Part shown: piece by piece, positions 1 to 7,049 of the stretch
How the letters are laid out: each line of letters begins with the position of its first letter
Position numbering within the stretch: the first letter of the stretch is position 1
Source of the DNA: Ferruginibacter sp.
GTDB taxonomy: Bacteria; Bacteroidota; Bacteroidia; Chitinophagales; Chitinophagaceae
Direction: 5' to 3'
Assembly: GCA_028288705.1 (NCBI GenBank)
Contig: JAQBNH010000019.1
Coordinates: 310,001 to 374,000, forward strand
DNA: 64,000 nt
Translations under genes and position numbers: made by a program
The notes under the pieces: generated by a model
Seen by the model: only the letters and a program-made list of their open reading frames with translations
Told to the model about the DNA's origin: nothing
Databases searched by the model: none

Positions 1-2
1 GC

Positions 3-584
3 CCCGAGCTTGCACAAAGTGCGCAGTTGTTTGATATCAGTGGTGATAAAATGCAGCTGATCCTGGATTATCCAACGATCGGAGAACCGCATTACGCACA
101 GGCTGTTGAAGCTTCCGTGATCCGCGATAAATCTGTGAAATTCTTTAAGATCGAAAGCAATAATCATCCGTATGCTTCTAAGGGAGAAGGCGCAACAAAA
201 GTTGTACGGGAAGGAAATAAAATTCATGTGTATATGACGGCGATCCGCTCTCATCTTACACCGGATAATATCGAAGGCATCAGGTTAGGGGACGAAGTTT
301 ATTTTCATGTAACCAATATTGAGCAGGACTGGGATGTGCCTCACGGGTTCGCGATCAAAGGCGCTACTACCGGTGAGTTGCTAATCATGCCGGGTGAAAC
401 AGCCACGCTGAAATGGATACCGGATGCTGTTGGAATATTTCCCTTCTATTGTACGGATTTCTGCAGCGCATTGCACCAGGAAATGTCCGGCTATGCAAGG
501 GTGTCTGCACCAAATAGTCTGCAACCACTCAGTTTCAGCACCGGAAGTAATATGCCTGCATCGGATAGTATTCCGGCTAAATAA
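3..584 (+). CDS. nosZ: Nitrous oxide reductase NosZ, C-terminal part (5' end outside window)
   Basis: This is the last step of denitrification, reduction of N2O to N2 in the periplasm. The reading frame is open from base 3 to the stop at 584, so only the C-terminal ~193 residues are present. They form the cupredoxin-like CuA domain: the motif CTDFCSALHQEM (about nt 450-485) supplies the two Cys, the His and the Met of the binuclear CuA site, and the upstream DVPHGF supplies the other His. A short Ser/Pro-rich tail follows. The fused NosL gene begins 2 bp downstream, so this is the head of the nos operon. The Bacteroidota context points to a clade II (Sec-exported) enzyme, but the signal peptide is outside the window. 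Confidence 0.93.
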   Translation, partial: PELAQSAQLFDISGDKMQLILDYPTIGEPHYAQAVEASVIRDKSVKFFKIESNNHPYASKGEGATKVVREGNKIHVYMTAIRSHLTPDNIEGIRLGDEVYFHVTNIEQDWDVPHGFAIKGATTGELLIMPGETATLKWIPDAVGIFPFYCTDFCSALHQEMSGYARVSAPNSLQPLSFSTGSNMPASDSIPAK

Positions 585-586
585 TT

Positions 587-1615
587 ATGATGAATATGAA
601 ACCAGTTCGGATAACCCTGTTGTCGAGGATAGGCTTGTTTTGTTGCGGACTCGCGTTGATCGCCGTGCTCTTCAAACCGATGTGGCGCATAGATTTGCAG
701 GCCCCCCAATATCCTGAAGGCTTGCGGATGCAGATCTATGCCAACAAACTTGCCGGCGATGTCGCCATTATCAACGGACTCAATCATTATATCGGCATGA
801 AAACATTGCATGATGATGATTTCCCGGAGTTTAAAATTTTGCCGGGGATTATCATGGCTTTTTGTTTGCTCTTCGCTGTTGCCGCAATCATCGGGAAAAG
901 AAAATGGGTGAATATATTGTGGCTGATCTTTATCAGTTTCGGTGTTGTCGCTATGATCGATTTCTGGCGCTGGGAATATGCGTATGGCCATAACCTCAAT
1001 CCTGATGCAGCGATCGTTGTACCGGGGATGGCTTACCAGCCCCCGCTGATCGGGTTTAAACAACTACTGAACTTTGGCGCCTGGTCCGTGCCGGATACCG
1101 GCGGCTGGATCTTTGTGGGGGCCGGTGTGTTACTGACATTGATCGTGATCCTGGAATGGCGCCGCCAGAAGAAATTTCTTGTCAGTAATAAATCAGCAGC
1201 CCCTGCGGTTGCCCTACTGCTCATTTTATTCAGCAGTTGCAGCACGGAACCTGAACCGATCCGTGTAGGAAAAGATAATTGTGCATTTTGTAAAATGCCG
1301 ATCAGCGATAACAGGTTCGGCGCAGAGGTCGTGAGCAAAAAATCAAAGCTGTACAAGTTTGATGATGAGCATTGTCTGTACGCTTTTTTAAAAGGAAAAC
1401 AATTAGCTGAAGCAGATATCGCCGCCGTGTATTTTGTTGATTTTTGCGTGCCGCACAAACTGGTCAAAGCGGAGCAGGCGCTTTTTTTGCAAAGCCCTCT
1501 TTTTAAAACGCCGATGAATGGTAATATCGCAGCTTTCAGCCATGCCGATAGCCTGCGGCTGGTGGCCCAAACCTTTAACGCGAAAACGGTTTCGTGGAAA
1601 GACATCAGGCCATGA
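587..1615 (+). CDS. nosL: Membrane-domain/NosL fusion, copper chaperone for NosZ
   Basis: The C-terminal third is NosL, the lipoprotein that delivers copper to NosZ: it has an internal lipobox-like segment ending at Cys218 (LFSSC) followed by the Cu-binding CAFCKM (residues 232-237). The first ~200 residues are a separate polytopic membrane domain with hydrophobic segments near 14-31, 84-103, 107-124 and 173-190. From family knowledge, a comparable membrane protein is normally a separate gene before nosL in Bacteroidota; here the frame runs through with no start codon at the junction. The gene lies 2 bp after nosZ, and its TGA overlaps the nosD ATG. Whether the internal lipobox is cleaved cannot be told from sequence. 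Confidence 0.85.
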   Translation: MMNMKPVRITLLSRIGLFCCGLALIAVLFKPMWRIDLQAPQYPEGLRMQIYANKLAGDVAIINGLNHYIGMKTLHDDDFPEFKILPGIIMAFCLLFAVAAIIGKRKWVNILWLIFISFGVVAMIDFWRWEYAYGHNLNPDAAIVVPGMAYQPPLIGFKQLLNFGAWSVPDTGGWIFVGAGVLLTLIVILEWRRQKKFLVSNKSAAPAVALLLILFSSCSTEPEPIRVGKDNCAFCKMPISDNRFGAEVVSKKSKLYKFDDEHCLYAFLKGKQLAEADIAAVYFVDFCVPHKLVKAEQALFLQSPLFKTPMNGNIAAFSHADSLRLVAQTFNAKTVSWKDIRP

Positions 1616-2841
1616 GATCAGTCCTGACGATATGCTGTATGTTGAGCTGTTTTTTTGCCGCCGCTAAAACAATAACGGTCGGCAAAGGCCGGGCATTCCA
1701 AACAATCACTGCCGGGATAGCGGCCGCAGCTGGGGGAGACACTGTACTGGTTTATCCCGGAATTTACCGGGAGAAAAACCTGTTGATCAGTAAATCGCTG
1801 GTATTGAAAGGCATTGATTTTCCTGTGCTCGACGGTGAACATCGTTACGAGATTATTTCTGTAAAAGCGTCTGCCGTTACCGTTGAAGGTTTTAAACTGC
1901 TGCATTCCGGCGTTTCCAGTCTCGAAGATATCGCCGGGATAAAAGTGTACGATGCGCGCGATGTGGTGATCAGCAATAATATTTTAAATGACAGTTTTTT
2001 CGGCATCTATATTCAAAATGGCACCAATTGTATCGTTGAAAATAATCTGCTTACCGGAACAGCTAAAAACGAGCAGCAAAGCGGTAATGGCATTCATAGC
2101 TGGAAATGTGACAGCATGCGCATTATCGGCAATACGGTCAGCGGACATCGGGATGGCATCTATTTCGAATTCGTTAAGAACTCCGTCATCTGGCGAAATA
2201 AAGCACAAAATAATATCCGTTACGGGTTGCATTTTATGTTCTCCAATGATGATATGTACGTGAGCAATATTTTTGAGAACAACGGTTCCGGGGTTTCCGT
2301 AATGTTCTCTAAAAACATTAAGATGTTCAGCAATTATTTCGCAGAGAACTGGGGCGATGCTTCCCACGGCATATTGCTGAAGGAAATATCGGATGGTTAC
2401 CTGCAGGGCAATTATTTCGAGAAAAACACCAGTGCCGTTTATATGGAAGGTGCCAACAGGATCAGGATGACTTACAATTCGTTCAGGAATAATGGCTGGG
2501 CCTTAAAGATCCAGGCCAGTTGCATGGATGTAGAACTGGAACGGAATAACTTCATTGGGAATACGTTTGATGTGGGAACGAATGGCACGCTTGTGCAAAA
2601 TACATTCAATAATAATTACTGGGATAAGTATGAAGGGTACGATCTGAATAAAGATGGAAAAGGCGACATCCCTTATCACCCGGTGAGCATGTACTCGATG
2701 ATCGTGGAAAAATATGCTTCCGCGATGATCCTGTTCCGGAGTTTTATCACGACGCTACTCGATAAAACAGAAAAAATTCTGCCTGTATTGACACCTGAAA
2801 ACCTCAGGGATAATTCGCCGTTGATGAAAAAGGCATTCTGA
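1612..2841 (+). CDS. nosD: NosD, periplasmic copper-site maturation protein
   Basis: NosD is a periplasmic right-handed beta-helix protein that works with the NosFY ABC transporter to assemble the CuZ sulfide cluster of NosZ. The ATG at 1612 overlaps the nosL stop (ATGA) and gives a 409-residue protein with a clear Sec signal peptide (hydrophobic stretch, then FFAAAKT). An in-frame GTG 18 bp upstream would only add residues inside nosL. The body shows repeated parallel-beta-helix turns (recurring N-N-x-hydrophobic patterns such as ISNNIL, IVENNL, MFSNYF) and ends with a NosD-like NNYWDKYEGYD segment and a hydrophobic C-terminal stretch. The length and the order between nosL and nosF fit the family. 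Confidence 0.9.
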   Translation: MRSVLTICCMLSCFFAAAKTITVGKGRAFQTITAGIAAAAGGDTVLVYPGIYREKNLLISKSLVLKGIDFPVLDGEHRYEIISVKASAVTVEGFKLLHSGVSSLEDIAGIKVYDARDVVISNNILNDSFFGIYIQNGTNCIVENNLLTGTAKNEQQSGNGIHSWKCDSMRIIGNTVSGHRDGIYFEFVKNSVIWRNKAQNNIRYGLHFMFSNDDMYVSNIFENNGSGVSVMFSKNIKMFSNYFAENWGDASHGILLKEISDGYLQGNYFEKNTSAVYMEGANRIRMTYNSFRNNGWALKIQASCMDVELERNNFIGNTFDVGTNGTLVQNTFNNNYWDKYEGYDLNKDGKGDIPYHPVSMYSMIVEKYASAMILFRSFITTLLDKTEKILPVLTPENLRDNSPLMKKAF

Positions 2842-2868
2842 CATTTAACAGCTGTTCAATTTTTAAAT

Positions 2869-3570
2869 ATGATCATCGCCAGCAGTGTGACAAAAAAGTT
2901 CGGCAGGTTTAAAGCCCTCGACAATGTGTCTACCACCTGCAACAAAGGATCCTGTATTGCACTGATCGGGCCTAACGGTAGCGGCAAAACGACCCTGATA
3001 AAATCTATCCTCGGCATGGTGGTGCCGGATAGCGGCTTCATCAGTTTCAACGGGAAAAATATCCGCAAGGAATGGACCTACCGCGAGCAGATCGGCTATA
3101 TGCCACAGATCGGCCGCTACCCTGAGAATATGACGATCAGCCAGGTACTGAGCATGATGAAAGACATCCGCAATAAGCAGTTGGGGCTGGATGAAGACCT
3201 GGTGAAAGCTTTTGGTTTGCCGGCTTTGCTGAATAAAAGGATGCGAACATTGTCCGGCGGCACCAGGCAAAAAGTTAGTGCGGCACTGGCGTTTTTGTTT
3301 GATCCGCTCGTGTTGATCCTGGATGAACCAACAGCAGGGCTCGACCCGGTGGCAGCAGAAATACTGCAGGAGAAGATCATCGCAGAAAAAGAAAAAGGCA
3401 AACTCGTGCTGATCACCTCTCATGTGCTGAGCGAGCTGGATGAAATGGTGACGGGCGTGATGTATATGCAGGAAGGAAAATTATTGTTTCACAAATCCAT
3501 CCAGGCGTTACGGGAGGATACCGGTGAAGAAAAATTAGCCAGGGCTATTGCGCGGATCATGGTAAAATAA
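2869..3570 (+). CDS. nosF: NosF, ABC transporter ATP-binding protein
   Basis: This cytoplasmic ATPase powers the NosDFY system that supports copper-sulfur cluster assembly in NosZ. At 233 residues it is a single nucleotide-binding domain with Walker A GPNGSGKTT (about residues 34-42), signature LSGGTRQK, Walker [15 protein letters not shown] and a switch His in LITSHVLSE. The assignment as NosF rather than another ABC ATPase rests on its place between nosD (27 bp upstream) and the permease gene (4 bp downstream). Translation is probably coupled along the operon. Confidence 0.92.
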   Translation: MIIASSVTKKFGRFKALDNVSTTCNKGSCIALIGPNGSGKTTLIKSILGMVVPDSGFISFNGKNIRKEWTYREQIGYMPQIGRYPENMTISQVLSMMKDIRNKQLGLDEDLVKAFGLPALLNKRMRTLSGGTRQKVSAALAFLFDPLVLILDEPTAGLDPVAAEILQEKIIAEKEKGKLVLITSHVLSELDEMVTGVMYMQEGKLLFHKSIQALREDTGEEKLARAIARIMVK

Positions 3571-3574
3571 AACA

Positions 3575-4342
3575 ATGAGAAAGATCGTAAAATATGTGGT
3601 GGCCGATATTCTCCGTAACAGGACGGTATTGGTTTACACTGTTGCTTTATTTGCGGCAGCCTTTACGGTGTTCAGCCTGGAAGACAACAACAGTAAAGGT
3701 GTGCTGAGCCTGCTCAACATCATCCTCATCATCGTGCCGCTCGTAAGTATTATTTTTTCCGCGATCTATGTATACAACAGTTCCGAATTTGTGGAGTTAC
3801 TGGTGAGCCAGCCCTTGAAACGAAAAACGATCTGGTTAAGTTTATTTTCCGGCCTTGCTTTCTCCCTGACCCTTGCTTTTTTCGCCGGCGTTGGTATACC
3901 GGTGCTGATCTACCAGCCGAACCTGCTCGGACTAACGATGATGGCTGTGGGCAGTTTGCTCAGTATTATTTTTGTCGCGATCGCCATGCTCGCAACAGTA
4001 ATCATCCGTGACAAAGCGAAGGGTATCGGCGCTGCGATCTTGTTGTGGCTGTATTTCTCGCTCCTGTTCGATGGCTTTGTGTTATTCCTTTTGTTCCAGT
4101 TTGCCGATTACCCATTGGAGAAACCCATGATCGCCATCAGCGCGATGAACCCGATCGACCTCAGCCGGATCTTAATTTTGCTGCAACTGGATGTATCTGC
4201 GATGATGGGCTATACCGGCGCTGTGTTCAAAGATTTCTTCGGAACGTACAGCGGGATTAGTTTTTCAATCCTCGTCCTGATGAGCTGGGTGGCTGTTCCG
4301 GTTTGGTATGCAACAAGAAAATTTAATAAACAAGATCTATGA
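3575..4342 (+). CDS. nosY: NosY, ABC-2 type permease
   Basis: This is the membrane partner of NosF. The 255 residues contain about six hydrophobic segments (near residues 16-32, 45-67, 87-110, 118-143, 150-175 and 228-247), as expected for an ABC-2 type permease. The short N-terminal RKIVKYVVADILRNR matches the start of NosY-like proteins. It begins 4 bp after nosF, and its TGA overlaps the ATG of the hemerythrin-like gene (ATGA at 4339-4342), so the downstream gene belongs to the same transcript. The exported species is not known for this family; a sulfur compound for CuZ assembly is the usual proposal. Confidence 0.9.
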   Translation: MRKIVKYVVADILRNRTVLVYTVALFAAAFTVFSLEDNNSKGVLSLLNIILIIVPLVSIIFSAIYVYNSSEFVELLVSQPLKRKTIWLSLFSGLAFSLTLAFFAGVGIPVLIYQPNLLGLTMMAVGSLLSIIFVAIAMLATVIIRDKAKGIGAAILLWLYFSLLFDGFVLFLLFQFADYPLEKPMIAISAMNPIDLSRILILLQLDVSAMMGYTGAVFKDFFGTYSGISFSILVLMSWVAVPVWYATRKFNKQDL

Positions 4343-4776
4343 AGAGACATCCTGCATTGGCTCCACTGTCGCGAGATCACCATGCGGCGTTGATCCTGTC
4401 GCGACTTTTACAGGCTGATGCACCAGCTTACAAAACGCTGCCGGTGGAGCCCGCAGAAAAGGCCCTGTATGCTTACAAGGTTTACAAGGAAGAACTTTGC
4501 CCGCATTTCAGCACGGAAGAAGCAGCAATGAACCTGCTCGCCGGTCTTGATCCCGGACTCGATGAATTGATCAGCAGGATCTTTTATGAGCATGGGGAAT
4601 TGCATCATTATTTCAGCGTTATAAAAGCAGGTGAGTGCAGCCCCGAATTCCTGGATATGCTCGGCAAATATCTGGAATTGCATATTCGTAAAGAGGAACG
4701 GCAATTGTTCCCGCTGATACAGGAAAAAGCTGGTGAGGCATTTTTGGCCAGACTGGAGCAAATAACCAGCAAATAA
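4339..4776 (+). CDS. Hemerythrin-like (HHE domain) protein
   Basis: The 145-residue all-helical protein has the spaced His/Glu ligands of a hemerythrin-like di-iron site: SRDHHAAL near residue 14, HFSTEE near 56, HGELHHYF near 85 and HIRKEERQLF near 114. Such proteins bind O2 or NO or protect iron centres. The gene overlaps the end of nosY by 4 bp and is followed 5 bp later by a truncated haemoglobin, so two candidate NO/O2-binding proteins are co-transcribed with the N2O reductase machinery. A role in guarding the copper enzyme or sensing nitrogen oxides is inference from position. No signal peptide is seen, so it should be cytoplasmic. Confidence 0.85.
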   Translation: MKRHPALAPLSRDHHAALILSRLLQADAPAYKTLPVEPAEKALYAYKVYKEELCPHFSTEEAAMNLLAGLDPGLDELISRIFYEHGELHHYFSVIKAGECSPEFLDMLGKYLELHIRKEERQLFPLIQEKAGEAFLARLEQITSK

Positions 4777-4781
4777 TCATT

Positions 4782-5153
4782 ATGAAAAAAGACATTTGCA
4801 ACCGCGCGGATATCGAATTACTCGTAGACCTGTTTTACCGCCGGGTGATGGCAGATGCACTGCTGGGCGTCGTTTTCCGGGCTGCGCATGTTGACCTGCA
4901 AAAGCACCTGCCCGCCATGCATAATTTTTGGGATAACATGATATTTTTTACCGGTTCTTACGACGGCAACCCGATGCAGCTGCACAAACATTTAGACCGG
5001 CTTGCACAACTGCAGCATATTCATTTTGACCGCTGGAATGAATTGTTTCTTCATACCACTGACGAGTTATTCAGCGGCCCCAACACCGAACTTGCGAAGG
5101 AGCGAACGATGGGCATTTCCGATATCCTTCGCAATAATGTACTGCAGACATAA
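4782..5153 (+). CDS. Group III truncated haemoglobin
   Basis: This 123-residue cytoplasmic protein has the layout of group III (P-type) truncated globins: an N-terminal helix with LVDLFYRRVMADALLG, a heme-pocket segment around HNFWDNMIFFTGSYDGNP and a proximal-His region with HFDRWNELF. It is the last gene of the nos transcript, 5 bp after the hemerythrin gene. A second, diverged copy sits in the convergent operon at 5649-6038, so the locus carries two such globins. Members bind O2, NO or peroxide; an NO-handling role here is inferred from context. Confidence 0.88.
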   Translation: MKKDICNRADIELLVDLFYRRVMADALLGVVFRAAHVDLQKHLPAMHNFWDNMIFFTGSYDGNPMQLHKHLDRLAQLQHIHFDRWNELFLHTTDELFSGPNTELAKERTMGISDILRNNVLQT

Positions 5154-5157
5154 CAGG

Positions 5158-5188
5158 ATAAGGCCGGAGAAATGTTAGGCGGCCTTAT
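5158..5188. terminator. Hairpin between convergent operons, likely bidirectional terminator
   Basis: A 9-bp perfect stem (5158-5166 with 5180-5188) encloses a 13-nt loop. It lies between the end of the nos operon and the end of the minus-strand cupin gene. The T tract is weak on the plus side, so termination efficiency is uncertain. Confidence 0.55.
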
Positions 5189-5202
5189 AGCCTGAATCAT
5201 TT

Positions 5203-5601
5203 TTATTTTTCCGCGATCGCGATGGTAAGCAGGAAAAAACTTTCTTTTTCAGCACGCACACTATGCGGCGTATCTTTTTTCAAAGCCAGCATTTGCAAAG
5301 GTTGCAGCGAAATCACTTTTTCCTCTGCAGAAAAATGAATATGTCCGCTGAGCGCCTGCACACTGATGTCACCGGGGGCAGTATGTGTTTTTAGTTCAGC
5401 GCCTTCATGTAATCCAACGAGCACGATTCGCATGGAGGATGATTTCAATAAGGTCAATGCATGATGGCCTGTTTTCTCCCATGCGTCTCCGGCTTTCATT
5501 TCGGCGATCAATTTATTAAGGTCCAGGTCAACGAGTTTCACGTCGGCTGTTGTATTGATTTCCGGGGATTGGGTGTTTGCTTCCTGTATGTTATTTTCCA
5601 T
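5203..5601 (-). CDS. Cupin-domain protein
   Basis: This is a small single-cupin protein. The cupin core is visible as GAELKTHTAPGDISVQALSGHIHF followed by LKKDTPHSVRAEKESFFLLTIA; the His residues of the two motifs could bind one metal ion. I chose the ATG at 5601 (MENNIQEAN); an upstream ATG at 5634 would add 11 residues and would also be compatible with the stop of the preceding globin gene at 5649. It is the third gene of the Rrf2-globin-cupin operon. Substrate unknown; small cupins next to nitrogen-oxide genes are often stress-related, which is inference. Confidence 0.75.
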   Translation of the reverse strand: MENNIQEANTQSPEINTTADVKLVDLDLNKLIAEMKAGDAWEKTGHHALTLLKSSSMRIVLVGLHEGAELKTHTAPGDISVQALSGHIHFSAEEKVISLQPLQMLALKKDTPHSVRAEKESFFLLTIAIAEK

Positions 5602-5648
5602 TGTGGTTATTTTTGTGCTGAATTTATTTTGCATTCAACCCCGTGATG

Positions 5649-6038
5649 TTATACCAGGTTATTTGAGCCCACCTTGTTGAAATGGGCAATTTTAATTTGG
5701 AATAGTTCTGCCATTTTTCCGGCCCGCCATTTAGCTTCCGTTGCTTTTTCACCGCTGAATAAGGAGTCGACGGTTTTTGTAAAAAGTTCCATCCAGTGGG
5801 CAAAGTGTTCGGCACCCACGGGGAGCCTTGCGTGTGGTGGAAAAGGGCTTCCGTTGTAAGTATGTTCTCCCAGCAAAACCGTTTGCCAGAAGCGGTACAT
5901 TTTTTCGAGGTGTTCGCCCCAGCGATCAGCGATGCGTTCGTTGAAGATCGGGCCGAGCAGCTCGTCTTGCCGTATATTAGCATAGAATGTATCGACGAGT
6001 ATTTTTATATCATCAATGGTTAGAATATCGGTTTTCAT
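5649..6038 (-). CDS. Group III truncated haemoglobin (second copy)
   Basis: The 129-residue globin has IKILVDTFYANIRQDELLGPIFN, a heme-pocket stretch WQTVLLGEHTYNGSPFPPH and the proximal-His region AEHFAHWMELF, all typical of group III truncated haemoglobins. It is clearly diverged from the copy at 4782-5153. It follows the Rrf2 regulator by 65 bp and precedes the cupin gene by 15-47 bp depending on the cupin start, so the three probably form one minus-strand operon. Control by the Rrf2 protein in response to NO or iron-sulfur status is a reasonable inference. Confidence 0.9.
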   Translation of the reverse strand: MKTDILTIDDIKILVDTFYANIRQDELLGPIFNERIADRWGEHLEKMYRFWQTVLLGEHTYNGSPFPPHARLPVGAEHFAHWMELFTKTVDSLFSGEKATEAKWRAGKMAELFQIKIAHFNKVGSNNLV

Positions 6039-6103
6039 TTGTTGGTTTTTAACAGGAAGGAGTTAAGAAGCTGATCATATACCTTTAGTTTTTCAACGGG
6101 AAT

Positions 6104-6535
6104 TTATCGCCTGAGGAATTTTTCACCGAGTGCCAGCGAGTTTCGGAAGTCGCCAATCTTTGCCCCCTGCATCATATTTTTTATCTGCTGCCGAATGGCG
6201 GTAAATTCGTCATGGAGCGGGCAGGGCTTTTTATCGGAACAGGTTTTTAAACCTAGTCCGCAACCTGTAAATAGTTTATCCCCGTCGATGGCCAGGATGA
6301 TATCTGCCAGTGTGTTGTTCATACCACGGTCATCGATGTAGAAGCCGCCATTCGGGCCTTTGGCCGACAAGACCAATCCCGCCTTACCCAGTTCCTGCAA
6401 AATCTTGGCGATAAACGCCTCGGGTGAATCAATATTCCTGGCGATTTCTTTTATGCCGGTTCGGGCATCATCCAACGATTTTTGTGCGATGAACAATGTG
6501 GCGCGGATGGCATATTCACATGTTTTGGAAATCAT
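6104..6535 (-). CDS. Rrf2-family transcriptional regulator (NsrR/IscR type)
   Basis: The N-terminal winged helix (MISKTCEYAIRATLFIA, then the recognition region SPEAFIAKILQELGKAGLV and the wing SAKGPNGGFYI) is characteristic of Rrf2 regulators. Three cysteines, Cys92, Cys99 and Cys105 (C-x6-C-x5-C), could hold an iron-sulfur cluster sensitive to NO or redox state, as in NsrR and IscR. The start at 6535 matches the conserved N-terminus; a longer frame up to 6583 would run through the candidate operator and adds nothing family-like. It heads the globin/cupin operon and lies beside the nos genes, so NO-responsive control is likely but inferred. Confidence 0.9.
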   Translation of the reverse strand: MISKTCEYAIRATLFIAQKSLDDARTGIKEIARNIDSPEAFIAKILQELGKAGLVLSAKGPNGGFYIDDRGMNNTLADIILAIDGDKLFTGCGLGLKTCSDKKPCPLHDEFTAIRQQIKNMMQGAKIGDFRNSLALGEKFLRR

Positions 6536-6570
6536 GGTTGCGTTTGTTTTGCAAAGATAAGCCTTGTACA

Positions 6571-6598
6571 TAATAAAAGACATAATTATCCTTTATTA
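6571..6598. promoter_or_regulatory. Palindromic candidate operator upstream of the Rrf2 gene
   Basis: A 28-bp imperfect inverted repeat has identical outer arms TAATAAA/TTTATTA and 10 of 14 base pairs matching overall. It lies 36-63 bp upstream of the chosen ATG, as expected for an autoregulated Rrf2-type operator. Binding is inferred. Confidence 0.5.
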
Positions 6599-6681
6599 TT
6601 TACCTGATACTTTTTTCTTGCCATACCCCGCGTGGTAAGGAATCCTTAGTAAGGGGCGGAGAGCAGTTACAGATTAAATCT

Positions 6682-6689
6682 TACCTTCG
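6682..6689 (+). promoter_or_regulatory. TAnnTTTG-like -7 box (TACCTTCG)
   Basis: The octamer differs at one position from the Bacteroidota -7 consensus TAnnTTTG and lies only 5 nt before the TTG start of the following small gene, so the transcript would be nearly leaderless. No good -33 TTG at the usual distance was seen. Confidence 0.35.
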
Positions 6690-6694
6690 CGGTA

Positions 6695-7006
6695 TTGAAA
6701 ATATTCGCTTTTATATTATCGCTTAGCCTGGTTGTTGGCGCATTGCTTCCCTGCAGTTTCACAGATGATTGCCACGAAGCAGCTGCTGCTAAAAGTGCCA
6801 CGGTACCCGCAGAAAAAAATAAATGCGGCGATTGTTCACCATTCGCGGCCTGCTGTGCTTTTGCTGTGGCAGTGCCCGTTTCTTTGCCATTGGATCAGCC
6901 AGCTATGTTGGCGGGCCAGCCTGTTTACGCGGCTTACAGCTCGCAGATCGTTCCGGCCTATGGCTTCGCGCTGTTTCAGCCCCCGCGGCCGCCAGCTGTT
7001 TCTTAA
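6695..7006 (+). CDS. Small Cys-rich exported protein (DUF6660-like)
   Basis: The 103-residue protein starts with a signal peptide (MKIFAFILSLSLVVGALLPC) and has a Cys-rich middle (DDCHE, then KCGDCSPFAACC) and a Pro-rich end. This resembles the DUF6660 family of small proteins encoded beside TonB receptors and metal genes in Bacteroidota. The start codon is TTG. The TonB-dependent receptor follows 43 bp later. Metal binding through the Cys cluster is inference; no enzymatic motif is present. Confidence 0.7.
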   Translation: MKIFAFILSLSLVVGALLPCSFTDDCHEAAAAKSATVPAEKNKCGDCSPFAACCAFAVAVPVSLPLDQPAMLAGQPVYAAYSSQIVPAYGFALFQPPRPPAVS

Positions 7007-7049
7007 CCGGGTGCGACCCTTTACTTTTATTTTAGCAGACAATTTATTT

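Noticed and set aside
6732..7049. Long in-frame extension upstream of the TonB receptor
   Set aside because: It overlaps the DUF6660-like gene in another frame, lacks receptor similarity, and a proper signal peptide begins at 7050.
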